Source of the DNA: Thermoplasmatota archaeon
Lineage (GTDB): Archaea > Thermoplasmatota > Thermoplasmata > Thermoplasmatales > GCA-001856825
Direction of reading: 5' to 3'
DNA length: 64,000 nucleotides
Assembly: GCA_023379555.1 (NCBI GenBank)
Contig: JAMCQR010000065.1
Coordinates: 66,479-130,478 of the forward strand
Below are positions 53,416 to 61,453 of the stretch, piece by piece; within the stretch, counting starts at the first letter, position 1; each line of letters opens with the position of its first letter. Made by a program: the position numbers and the translations under genes. The notes under the pieces are model-generated. The model saw nothing but the letters and a program-made list of their open reading frames with translations. It was not told where the DNA came from and did not search any database.

Positions 53416-54983
53416 ACGTATCTTCTCCTCCCTTCAATTTCTTTCACCTTTTCAACCACTAGCTTCCCTTCTTCATTTGAGGATAGGTACCCCTTGATGA
53501 ATGCCTGAAAGAGCTCTTCTGCACCTAAACTCTTCAGTGATTCTTTCATTAGGTGGATGTCAACCCCCATGTCTTCTATTTCTGCATTCAGTTCGCCCAT
53601 TGACGCATCTATCAGGTATATTTTATCACCAACTAGAATGTTTCCGGGAGTCAGGTCCCCGTGGCTTATGTGGTGCGCATGCATCTTTCCTACCATCTTT
53701 CCCGCTTCGGAGACGATCTTTTCTACACCACCAGAACTCAATGCTGAGGATAATTTTGTCCCCACAATTCGCTCCATCACTATTTCTCTTTCTTCAAAAT
53801 CAGCATAGTATATCATTGGGACATTTATTCCCAACTCCCTCAATGAATTCAATATCCTGATTTCCTTTTTCATACGCTGTATGGAAATGCTCCTGTCGAT
53901 ACGGTCCACCCTATAATCCTTCTTGAGTCTTCTTTTGGATAATGCGAATAAGTCAAAAAGATTGGAGGGAGTTACGACGCTCTCCCCCCCTACCATTTCA
54001 ACAGAGCTTATGCTGGATTTCCCGATCCATGGTGAATCCCTGGAATCCAGTCTATCTCTCTGGTTTATTTCCTCCTCAAGACTTCCTACGTTACTGCTAT
54101 AATAACCAGCGAGGGCAATCATTGCGCCATTATCTGACAGATATTGGTCTGGAGGAAAAAAATAGTCATATTTCCTCATTTTAGCCATCTCCGAAAGCAT
54201 TTCCCTAAGCCTTCCGTTTCGTGCAACCCCACCTGTAATTGTAAATTCGCTAAACCCGAAATGTGCCATTCCTCTTTCCAGTATTTCAGCAAGTGCAGTA
54301 AAGGAAAATTCCTGGGCATTGAATGCTATGTCCTCTTTACGCTCCTCTCCAATCTTGTTCTTCAGATATGTAAAAAGGCCCGAATAGGAAACATCCATAC
54401 CTTTGACCGTATAGGGGCAGTCCAGTACTTTACTGCCATTCAGTGCAAGTTTCTCGAGCACGGGAGCACCGGGGAAGGGAATGCCCATCTCCCTCGCGAC
54501 CTTGTCTAGAAAATTGCCTATACCAATATCCAGTGTCTCTCCAAGAACAAGGTACCGACCGCTCCCTCTGGAAACAAGTTGAGTGTTCCCGCCCGATATA
54601 TATAGGAACAGGGGGTTTTTAAGACGCGATAAAGATCTTGATATCTCCAAGTGACCTACTCCGTGGTTTATAGGCACAATTGGCTTTCCATATTTCAAGG
54701 ACAGGAATCTGGCAAGTGATGCTCCAGTCTTGAGTGAGGGGCCAAGACCGGGTCCAATTGAGAATGCGATCCTGTCCAATCCCTGTGGGTTGAGCGAGTG
54801 CTCATCCAGCAGTTGCCTAAGCAATTCTGGAAAATATTCCCTGTGATGGTCAGCTGCCTCCTTTGGCTTGATTCCACCTTCCTTGGGGATGTGGGTGTGC
54901 GACCTGAAACCTATTATCCTCCCGTCCTCCACAAGGCCCACAGACGCAGTGTGTGCCGTAGATTCAATTCCAAGGACTCTCAT
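53412..54983 (-). CDS. Kae1-Bud32 fusion, tRNA t6A synthesis (KEOPS)
   Basis: Residues 1-320 are Kae1: GIESTAHTAS at the start, HHREYFPELL, NHGVGHLEI with the two metal histidines, SGGNTQL and GGVARNGRLREML. Residues about 335-523 are the Bud32 atypical kinase: TKLSSALSSGG, HISHGDLTPGNILV (catalytic loop) and YLIDAS (DFG-equivalent). The fusion, known from Methanocaldococcus and Thermoplasma-type genomes, installs threonylcarbamoyl on A37 of tRNA. It overlaps the KaiC-like gene upstream and rdgB downstream by 4 nt each. Confidence 0.96.
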   Translation of the reverse strand: MRVLGIESTAHTASVGLVEDGRIIGFRSHTHIPKEGGIKPKEAADHHREYFPELLRQLLDEHSLNPQGLDRIAFSIGPGLGPSLKTGASLARFLSLKYGKPIVPINHGVGHLEISRSLSRLKNPLFLYISGGNTQLVSRGSGRYLVLGETLDIGIGNFLDKVAREMGIPFPGAPVLEKLALNGSKVLDCPYTVKGMDVSYSGLFTYLKNKIGEERKEDIAFNAQEFSFTALAEILERGMAHFGFSEFTITGGVARNGRLREMLSEMAKMRKYDYFFPPDQYLSDNGAMIALAGYYSSNVGSLEEEINQRDRLDSRDSPWIGKSSISSVEMVGGESVVTPSNLFDLFALSKRRLKKDYRVDRIDRSISIQRMKKEIRILNSLRELGINVPMIYYADFEEREIVMERIVGTKLSSALSSGGVEKIVSEAGKMVGKMHAHHISHGDLTPGNILVGDKIYLIDASMGELNAEIEDMGVDIHLMKESLKSLGAEELFQAFIKGYLSSNEEGKLVVEKVKEIEGRRRYV

Positions 54984-56332
54984 TTTATCTTGGAAAGTGA
55001 AAACGACTTGAGATTAAAATTATTCTTCGAGAAATCCACCTCTATCCAGTCCCTCGACATAACTGATGTGAGTCCCTTGACCATGATATAGCTCTTGCTG
55101 CCTTCGATTTTGAATTCGGCTATACCGTCCATAAAATGGGCAATTGCTTGTATTTCTGACTCGTCCCTGAGCCCCTTTTCTACCAGATAAAATGCAATGT
55201 TATTCTGGTCCCTCCTTTCGTTGGCAAAAGATTGGAGGAACTTGAGAGTCTGGCTTCTGTCCAGGAAATTCAATATGGACGAAAAACCGAACATAGCGAC
55301 GACAACGCTCCCCGACTTCTTCATCAATTCCTTCGATATTTTGTTGAGCTCCTTGTTTACTCCCTCAAGGTCTGTTTGGCTTTCTAAATATGTGATCCCT
55401 CCGGACGATTCTGCTTCCTCATTGGTGGTCCTGGTAAATGTGTCTATGACATGCAACATTTCTAGATCCAGATAGCCTGCAACAAGTGGCGAAAAGTATG
55501 ATAGATTCTTCAGTATTGACGCACTCGTTCTGTCAAAAGTCAGAATTATTGAGGGCAACCCCCTCTGTATGGATGAGGTAATTATGTTGTACACCATTTC
55601 CTCCTTCCCTGCAAATGCAGGTCCATAGATCATAATGTTTGAAGGAACAGGAACGCCCCCTGTTAACAAATCATCCAGTTTCTTAACACCAGTCTTGACC
55701 TTCCTTTCCTCGAATTCAGACTTAAGTTGCTCTTCCAGTATATCTATCTCCTGTTTCAGGATGGATTTTTGCCTTTCCTTTATTTCCTGCTCCTTTATGT
55801 CAAGAAGTTTTTTTCTTCTGTTTACCGCATTTTCTTTTTCTTTCGTTTCAGTCTCAAGTACCTTTAGATATTCGTCTCTCTGCACCTGTGCGAGAGTCAG
55901 TAGTTTTGTTTTCTCTTCTTCAATTGACTTTTGCATCGCACCAAGCTTTCTTTCCCTGTCCAAAATATCCGTCTCTTTTGCTCTGAGTGATGCTTCCCTG
56001 GAATCCATGTCCCTCATTATGTTGTCCACGTTGTCTCTTATAGCAGCAATATCGGTTTGGCTTAAATCCCCCCTCTTTGCCATTAATTTTTCTTTCAGAT
56101 CCAGAAGTTTCTGCTTAACTTCCAACCGTATCTTAAGATTCTCGGAATCTCCACCTTCCCCGGCTTTGAACCCTTCCAGATTCTTTGAGAGGATCACGTA
56201 TTCGAAAATCTTCTCCAGTTGTTCCTCCTGAGAATATGAATCGTCTATGGAAAGGAAATTGGATATCTCCTTTATGATACTGGCGGTATCCTTGCCTTCG
56301 TTTCCGCTTTTTGATGGAGCTTCTTCTGTCAT
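54980..56332 (-). CDS. Coiled-coil KaiC-like ATPase with variant Walker A
   Basis: From ATG 56332 the 450-residue protein has a coiled coil from about residue 55 to 215 (heptads rich in K/E, for example KEKLMAKRGDLSQ and REASLRAKETDILDRERKL) followed by a KaiC/FlaH-like RecA domain that opens with TGVKKLDDLLTGGVP. Its P-loop reads YGPAFAGKEE, with Glu where Ser/Thr is normal, and VVVAMFGFSS occupies the Walker B strand without a clear Asp. ATP hydrolysis may be lost. GTG 56353 would overlap the Lsm gene by 4 nt and is an alternative start. Operon partners are RNA-linked (Lsm, Csl4, Kae1-Bud32). A role as a scaffold is possible. Confidence 0.72.
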   Translation of the reverse strand: MTEEAPSKSGNEGKDTASIIKEISNFLSIDDSYSQEEQLEKIFEYVILSKNLEGFKAGEGGDSENLKIRLEVKQKLLDLKEKLMAKRGDLSQTDIAAIRDNVDNIMRDMDSREASLRAKETDILDRERKLGAMQKSIEEEKTKLLTLAQVQRDEYLKVLETETKEKENAVNRRKKLLDIKEQEIKERQKSILKQEIDILEEQLKSEFEERKVKTGVKKLDDLLTGGVPVPSNIMIYGPAFAGKEEMVYNIITSSIQRGLPSIILTFDRTSASILKNLSYFSPLVAGYLDLEMLHVIDTFTRTTNEEAESSGGITYLESQTDLEGVNKELNKISKELMKKSGSVVVAMFGFSSILNFLDRSQTLKFLQSFANERRDQNNIAFYLVEKGLRDESEIQAIAHFMDGIAEFKIEGSKSYIMVKGLTSVMSRDWIEVDFSKNNFNLKSFSLSKIK

Positions 56333-56349
56333 TTGAACTCTTCCCAAGA

Positions 56350-56565
56350 TCACTTGGGGGAAATCCTCACAACGTTGTTTCCACGAAGGATGACAGTCCC
56401 GAGTTTTCTCTTGTTGTTCTCTGTCATCTCTTCCGTATTGGAGAGAACTATGTTCATGTAGTCATCATAACTTTCCAGCGTTCCTTCCAGTACTGAATTG
56501 TCTTTCAGTAATAGAGAGACGCTCTTCTGCAGCATATTCTGCATTACAGCCATCGGTACTACCAT
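56350..56565 (-). CDS. Lsm/Sm-like RNA-binding protein
   Basis: The 71 residues form an Sm fold: Sm1 in VSLLLKDNSVLEGTLESYDDYMNIVL and Sm2 in GTVILRGNNVVRISP (R-G-N-N). Archaeal Lsm proteins form hexa- or heptameric rings that bind U-rich RNA. Start at ATG 56565 or four codons later. It is followed directly by the coiled-coil ATPase gene. Confidence 0.93.
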   Translation of the reverse strand: MVVPMAVMQNMLQKSVSLLLKDNSVLEGTLESYDDYMNIVLSNTEEMTENNKRKLGTVILRGNNVVRISPK

Positions 56566-56575
56566 TTTAAATCAC

Positions 56576-56722
56576 CTACGTATACTCATAATAATCTTCA
56601 TCTTCTTCGTTTTCCATGACAACCTGGAGCAATCCCCTTAAAATGACCTTCATGTTCTCTACCTCTGATTTGAGGTGCTTCACTTCCATATCCAACTTTT
56701 CCACACTTACCTTGTTATCCAT
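56576..56722 (-). CDS. Small acidic helical protein (48 residues)
   Basis: ATG 56722 to TAG 56576, six nucleotides after the Csl4 stop and ten before the Lsm start; GAGGTG lies about 7 nt upstream of its ATG. The peptide has a coiled-coil stretch (VEKLDMEVKHLKSEVENMKV) and a very acidic tail (ENEEDEDYYEYT). Its tight fit between two RNA-processing genes and its own ribosome-binding site argue for a real gene. The function is unknown. Confidence 0.65.
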   Translation of the reverse strand: MDNKVSVEKLDMEVKHLKSEVENMKVILRGLLQVVMENEEDEDYYEYT

Positions 56723-56728
56723 CCAACT

Positions 56729-57292
56729 TCACCTCTTTAAACCCAATGAGATTTCTCCGTATTTCGAGGAGGTCTTTCTCATTTCTGTTCTCTGGCAGTA
56801 CTTACAGTAAAGGGCATTATTAACTTTTTCCAAAGGCTTACGACATCTGGAGCAGAAACCATATATGACTCCGTCCTCAGGTCTTTCAAGTGAAAGATCA
56901 ATCTTTCCTCTTGTAGAAACCACCCTTGCCTTAACTACATCACGCATCTTTATGGCCCTGGACGCCTGATCCAAGAAATGTCCAGTAATCCGGCTTGCGT
57001 GAATCAAGGTCCTATCGTGGTATTCATGAATTTCACCGTTCCTTATAAGATACTCTGACATTACCACCACTATGGGCTCATTGATTTCCGATATAACCCC
57101 AATTATTTCGTCGCCAACCTCTGCGTGTATCGGTTTCTCTTTTGATAAGACGTTGATCCTGTAGTTCTTTTCATCCACACTCATGTCACCAGCACAGCTG
57201 GAAAATATCCTACCGTTATCCTCATATGCACCCTCACCCGGAATGTACTCCTCAGCTGTCCCTAGGAACTGTCCTGGCACTACGTACTTCAT
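56729..57292 (-). CDS. csl4: Exosome RNA-binding subunit Csl4
   Basis: The 187-residue protein has the three Csl4 domains: N-terminal beta domain beginning VVPGQFLGTAEEYIPG, a central S1 domain (EVGDEIIGVISEINEPIVVV, RDVVKARVVSTRGKIDLSL) and a C-terminal zinc ribbon (CSRC, CKYC). It caps the archaeal exosome and guides RNA. Its start overlaps the methyltransferase gene by 41 nt. Confidence 0.95.
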   Translation of the reverse strand: MKYVVPGQFLGTAEEYIPGEGAYEDNGRIFSSCAGDMSVDEKNYRINVLSKEKPIHAEVGDEIIGVISEINEPIVVVMSEYLIRNGEIHEYHDRTLIHASRITGHFLDQASRAIKMRDVVKARVVSTRGKIDLSLERPEDGVIYGFCSRCRKPLEKVNNALYCKYCQRTEMRKTSSKYGEISLGLKR

Positions 57293-57884
57293 TGGTCATC
57301 ACCTTTGAAAGGCAAACATCTATTTTCTTGACTTCCTTCCTGTGGAATCCATAGGAATAAGGTAAAGGCATCTTGAACATCTCGCTCCATACTATGCTCC
57401 CCCTTCCTCCAATAAATCCGTTCAGGAAATCACTAGTTTTGTAGTTAAACAAGATATAAAAGTTTTTAGAGATTTCAAGAGCCTTTTCAATAAATGGAAG
57501 ATCAGAATCTCGTACCTGACTTCCAAATGGAGGGTTCATTATGACTGTGTCAACAAACTTGCTAAAATTGATAACAGAATCGTTGATAAATTCCACTTCG
57601 ACCCCGGCATTCCTCGCATTCTCTTCAGCCAATTGTATCATCCTGCTGTCTATGTCTACTGCGAAAACATGCTCTGCTCCAAGCATCGATGCGCCAATTG
57701 CAAATATTCCATTGCCAGTACCCAGATCGGCAACCTTTCGCCCAGAAATGTCACCCTCACCAAGTGCCTTGTAAAGCACATGGGACGCAACATCAGCAGG
57801 AGTCCTGTACTGCTCAAGATACTCCCTCTGTTCCGTTAAGACTCCTAGGCGAGAAAGCTCCAATTCAAGCTCTTTCTGCTTCAT
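57252..57884 (-). CDS. METTL5-like nucleic-acid adenine methyltransferase
   Basis: In 210 residues a Rossmann methyltransferase is clear: VADLGTGNGIFAIGASMLG (AdoMet loop), VDIDSRMI (acidic ribose binder) and the catalytic NPPFG preceded by VDTVIM. NPPF/Y marks N6-adenine or related amino methyltransferases; the METTL5/archaeal homologue group acts on small-subunit rRNA. Its location next to exosome and KEOPS genes fits RNA modification. Confidence 0.88.
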   Translation of the reverse strand: MKQKELELELSRLGVLTEQREYLEQYRTPADVASHVLYKALGEGDISGRKVADLGTGNGIFAIGASMLGAEHVFAVDIDSRMIQLAEENARNAGVEVEFINDSVINFSKFVDTVIMNPPFGSQVRDSDLPFIEKALEISKNFYILFNYKTSDFLNGFIGGRGSIVWSEMFKMPLPYSYGFHRKEVKKIDVCLSKVMTNEVRSARTVPRDS

Positions 57885-57893
57885 TGTACTTCT

Positions 57894-58160
57894 TTATTCT
57901 AGTATCGTCCTTACGAGATCCTTTGCTTCGTTTTCTGCCCTTTCCTTTGGCTCTCCTTTGGCCTTAAGGAGGGCTGCAATGTATTTTTCAGCTCTTGAGG
58001 TTTTCCAGGTACTTCTCTCGTGGACAATTTTGACGATAACTTCTGCAATATCACTGTCCACCTCAACTCCGAACTTCTCCTTTATGCGTATTTGCCACAG
58101 CTTTATCAAGAAACCGGGGACGTATTCCCCCTCTCTCCTTAGTCTTTGGTAAATATTCAT
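57894..58160 (-). CDS. Conserved-looking small helical protein (88 residues)
   Basis: A basic, helix-rich protein (LRREGEYVPGFLIKLWQIRI, VKIVHERSTWKTSRAEKYIA) that lies 9 nt before the methyltransferase gene and leads the operon. No membrane segment or zinc motif is present. I do not recognise the family; its position suggests an RNA- or translation-related role. Confidence 0.6.
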   Translation of the reverse strand: MNIYQRLRREGEYVPGFLIKLWQIRIKEKFGVEVDSDIAEVIVKIVHERSTWKTSRAEKYIAALLKAKGEPKERAENEAKDLVRTILE

Positions 58161-58214
58161 GTTTATTGTGTACTTATCATACTCATGAATAAAAAGATTA
58201 TGAAAATATTATAA

Positions 58215-59138
58215 TCAAAAGCCAGCTATTGTTTTCAGGAGTATGATTTTTTCAGCGTGCAACCTGTTCTCTGCTTCATCAAATATGACGCTGTTCTTGG
58301 AGTCTGCAACCTCATCAGTTACCTCCAATCCTCTATGAGCGGGAAGGCAGTGCATGAAAATGTAATTCTTCTTGGCCTTCGAAACCAGCTCCTTGTTTAT
58401 CTGGAATGCCTTGAATTTCTTCTCTTTTTCATCCCCTTCCTTTTCCTGCCCCATCGATATCCATACGTCCGTATAGATGATGTCTGCGTCCTTCGCCCCT
58501 TCCTTTGGATCATTAGTTATGATAACCTGCGAGCCATTCCTTTTGGCAATTTCCCGTGCCTTCCTGACAAAATCCTTCATGGGCTCAAACCCCTTAGGCG
58601 TGGCGGCATAGAAGTCCACCCCAAGCAAAGCGGCTCCTAGCATGAGTGAGTTGCAGGTGTTGTTTCCATCCCCGATGTAAGCCATCTTGAGACCCTTGAA
58701 TTTCCCTTTGTGCTCAAAAACTGTCATGAAATCTGCCACGATCTGCGTTGGATGTTCTATGTCGTCCAGCCCATTGATCACAGAAACAGTTGCGTGCCTG
58801 GCCAATTCATTGACATTCTTATTGTCGAAGGCTCTGTACATTATTCCGTCTACCATACCTGACAGTACCCGGGCCGTGTCTGCGACTGTCTCTCCCCTCC
58901 CCATCTGCATATCCCTCGGCGAAAGGTAGATGGCGTGACCGCCTAGTTGAGTCATTGCAGTCTCGAAACTTACCCTGGTTCTTGTGGATGGTTTCTCAAA
59001 AATCATCGCAAGAGTCTTTCCAGTGAGGGAAAAATTCATTTCCCCTCTCTTGAACCTTTTTTTCAGTTCAATACCATCCATGATGAAATCTTCAAAATCT
59101 TTCTCCATGTCCAGTACCGATACTAGATCCCTCTTCAT
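58215..59138 (-). CDS. argF: Ornithine carbamoyltransferase
   Basis: The 307-residue enzyme has FEKPSTRTRVSFE (carbamoyl-phosphate loop), DDIEHPTQIVADFMT, DVWISMGQE (ornithine site) and FMHCLPAHRG (HCLP), which separate it from ATCase. It makes citrulline, or in the reverse direction carbamoyl phosphate. It overlaps sucD by 4 nt, an unusual partner that suggests shared regulation or linkage to energy metabolism. Confidence 0.95.
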   Translation of the reverse strand: MKRDLVSVLDMEKDFEDFIMDGIELKKRFKRGEMNFSLTGKTLAMIFEKPSTRTRVSFETAMTQLGGHAIYLSPRDMQMGRGETVADTARVLSGMVDGIMYRAFDNKNVNELARHATVSVINGLDDIEHPTQIVADFMTVFEHKGKFKGLKMAYIGDGNNTCNSLMLGAALLGVDFYAATPKGFEPMKDFVRKAREIAKRNGSQVIITNDPKEGAKDADIIYTDVWISMGQEKEGDEKEKKFKAFQINKELVSKAKKNYIFMHCLPAHRGLEVTDEVADSKNSVIFDEAENRLHAEKIILLKTIAGF

Positions 59139-60001
59139 TTCAACACCTCTTTAAGCAGCATGGGCACTTCGTACGGGTAGGATGCGACTTTGACCCCTGC
59201 TTCCTCGAGCGCCTTAATTTTCGAGTCTGCTGTTCCTTTTCCTCTTGTTATGATTGCACCAGCATGTCCCATCCTCTTCCCCTTCGGTGCACTCCTTCCC
59301 GTTATGTAGCTTACTACTGGCTTGTTGAATTTTTCTTTAATGTATTCTGCAGCTTCCTCTTCCGCAGTACCTCCAATTTCGCCAACCAGAGCGACAGCTT
59401 CTGTTTGGTCATCATTCTTGAATTTCTCCAGGCAATCAATGTAATTCAGACCGGTTACTGGATCCCCCCCGAGTCCTATCACCGTAGACTCACCAAATCC
59501 AGCCAACGTTATCTGGTTCACTATTTCGTATGTCAGTGTTCCGCTTCTTGATATCACACCAACGTTGCCGCGTTTGAATATCTGATTTGGCATTATACCC
59601 AGCTTGCTGGAAAAAGGTGAAGTGATTCCAGGTCCATTAGGGCCAACAACAATCTTTCCAAGTTTCCTGGCAAGGCTGACGATCTTCATGGTATCTTGAT
59701 ATGGTACCTTTTCCGTCAGTATGTAAATCAGGTCAATCCCGTTGTACATGGCCTCCTTTGCTGCATCCATTACATATGGTGCAGCTACTGATATAAAGGT
59801 CGCATTTGGTTCCTCATTCATTGCCTCTGAGACTGTGTTGAATACTTTAACTCCATTGACCTCAGTACCTCCTTTTCCGGGAGATGTACCTGCAACAACT
59901 TTAGATCCGAATTTCAACATTTGCATTGTGTTGAAGGAACCCTGATGCCCTGTAATCCCTTGCACCAGTATTCTTGTTCTTTCGTTCACGAATATGCTCA
60001 T
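59135..60001 (-). CDS. sucD: Succinyl-CoA synthetase, alpha subunit
   Basis: A complete 288-residue alpha subunit: GITGHQGSFNT, AGTSPGKGG, GPNGPGITSP, GVISRSGTLTYE and GHAGAIITRGKGT with the phospho-histidine in GHAGA. It binds CoA and forms ADP- or GDP-linked succinyl-CoA synthetase with SucC, encoded just upstream with a 4-nt overlap. Confidence 0.96.
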   Translation of the reverse strand: MSIFVNERTRILVQGITGHQGSFNTMQMLKFGSKVVAGTSPGKGGTEVNGVKVFNTVSEAMNEEPNATFISVAAPYVMDAAKEAMYNGIDLIYILTEKVPYQDTMKIVSLARKLGKIVVGPNGPGITSPFSSKLGIMPNQIFKRGNVGVISRSGTLTYEIVNQITLAGFGESTVIGLGGDPVTGLNYIDCLEKFKNDDQTEAVALVGEIGGTAEEEAAEYIKEKFNKPVVSYITGRSAPKGKRMGHAGAIITRGKGTADSKIKALEEAGVKVASYPYEVPMLLKEVLK

Positions 60002-61104
60002 TGTTTGTTCACCACCTTAACTATTTCCTCTATGGCATCCATCATGTCTCCATAGGAGTTTATTCCATTTTCTTCCAGAATTTTTTTCCCCAGATCCTCA
60101 TTAACGCCAGAAAGCCTTGTCACGATCGGTACATCTATTCCTACACGTTTTCTTGCTTCAATAATTCCATTCGCAACCGTATCGCAGTGCGTGACTCCTC
60201 CAAATATGTTAATCAGTATTCCTTTTGGATTTGCCATCTTCAGTATCTCGAATGCGCCAACCACTTTCTCCACATCATCGCTTCCTCCCAGATCCAGGAA
60301 ATTCCTGGGTTTACCCCCTTTCAGTGTCAGGCCGTCGAGAGTTCCCATTGTAAGGCCTGCCCCATTTGCAATAACTCCTATATTGCCATCCAGTTCTACA
60401 AGACTATACCCTCTTTTGTAGGCGATTTCCTCCAGTTCGGATCTCTCAGCTGCATTTTCTCCGAGGTCCTTGTGCCTGAAGAGGGAATCTGAATCGACTA
60501 TAACTTTTGCATCACCTGCTATGATGGTTCCTGATCTGGTTACTACCAGCGGGTTTATCTCCACAAGCTCTGCATCATAATCGTTGTATAAATCGTACAT
60601 TCTCGAAAGAATTACCTGGAATTGTTTTGCTTCCTGGTCTGGAAGTTTCAGCTTGAAACTTATCTCCTTACCTATGAAGGCAGAGTAACCTATCACAGGG
60701 TCAGTCCAGTACTTGACAATCTTATCGTCTGGGACGTCCTCGATCTCAACTCCCCCTTCGGTTGTTGCCATTATTATTGGTTTTCTCTTGCTCCTGTCTA
60801 ACGTGATTGAGACGTAGTATTCCTTTGCAATGTCAAGTTTCTCCTCAAGGTAAACGCTCCTGACTTTGAGTCCCTTGATTGACATCGATAGTATTTCAGC
60901 AGCTTTTGCCTGCAAATCTTTTTTATCTTCCGCGAATTTGATACCACCTGCCTTCCCTCTTCCTCCTACCAGCACCTGTGCTTTTATAACAACGGGGAAC
61001 TTTTCCCACTGGATGTCTGAAGTGGAAGCAGCAAACTTCCCATTTGGCACCGGTATGCCGTATTTCCTGAACAGTTCTTTTGCTTGATATTCGTATAGAT
61101 TCAT
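59998..61104 (-). CDS. sucC: Succinyl-CoA synthetase, beta subunit
   Basis: From ATG 61104 the 368-residue protein has the ATP-grasp domain (NLYEYQAKELFRKYGIPVP, KAQVLVGGRGKAGGI) and the C-terminal CoA-ligase part (GAGLTMGTLDGLTLKGGKP, NIFGGVTHCDTVA). TTG 61113 is an alternative start, but a TATA box (TTATTTATAAAA, minus strand, near 61130-61142) fits a leaderless ATG at 61104. First gene of sucC-sucD-argF. Confidence 0.95.
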   Translation of the reverse strand: MNLYEYQAKELFRKYGIPVPNGKFAASTSDIQWEKFPVVIKAQVLVGGRGKAGGIKFAEDKKDLQAKAAEILSMSIKGLKVRSVYLEEKLDIAKEYYVSITLDRSKRKPIIMATTEGGVEIEDVPDDKIVKYWTDPVIGYSAFIGKEISFKLKLPDQEAKQFQVILSRMYDLYNDYDAELVEINPLVVTRSGTIIAGDAKVIVDSDSLFRHKDLGENAAERSELEEIAYKRGYSLVELDGNIGVIANGAGLTMGTLDGLTLKGGKPRNFLDLGGSDDVEKVVGAFEILKMANPKGILINIFGGVTHCDTVANGIIEARKRVGIDVPIVTRLSGVNEDLGKKILEENGINSYGDMMDAIEEIVKVVNKQ

Positions 61105-61453
61105 TTCAACCAATCTCGTATCTTCAAGTTTTATAAATAATGTTAGGGTTTCTATGCCATGTTAATTTCCTCCGTATAGGGAAGGCTCTGAATTTAGCTG
61201 CTGAGGCAGTCTAGAATCGCCATTTCCTTCGAATTCCTGACCTGTTCGAGAGAAGAAATGATCCTTAGCGTAATGTGACTGGTAATATTGACGACCTCGA
61301 CAAATAGCTATTTCCTTTTCATGCATGCGTCGCTTCATTTGAAGCGTGTGGATTGCCAATTCCGCCAAGTGACCTCAATATGTTTTCTCTCTGAAAAATC
61401 GGCCCAATAATGGTATTGGAGAAAAAATGATTTTAAAATAATCGAAAATCTTT
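61105..61453. other. Intergenic stretch of 349 bp
   Basis: It contains the sucC promoter at its left end. A 68-codon minus-strand frame (61162-61368) is open but has no ribosome-binding site, promoter or recognisable motif; parts of it read like decayed coding sequence. I do not call a gene. Confidence 0.5.

Noticed and set aside
61162..61368. 68-codon minus-strand frame between sucC and the aminopeptidase
   Set aside because: Lacks start signals and motifs; overlaps nothing that would explain it, but not enough support to call.
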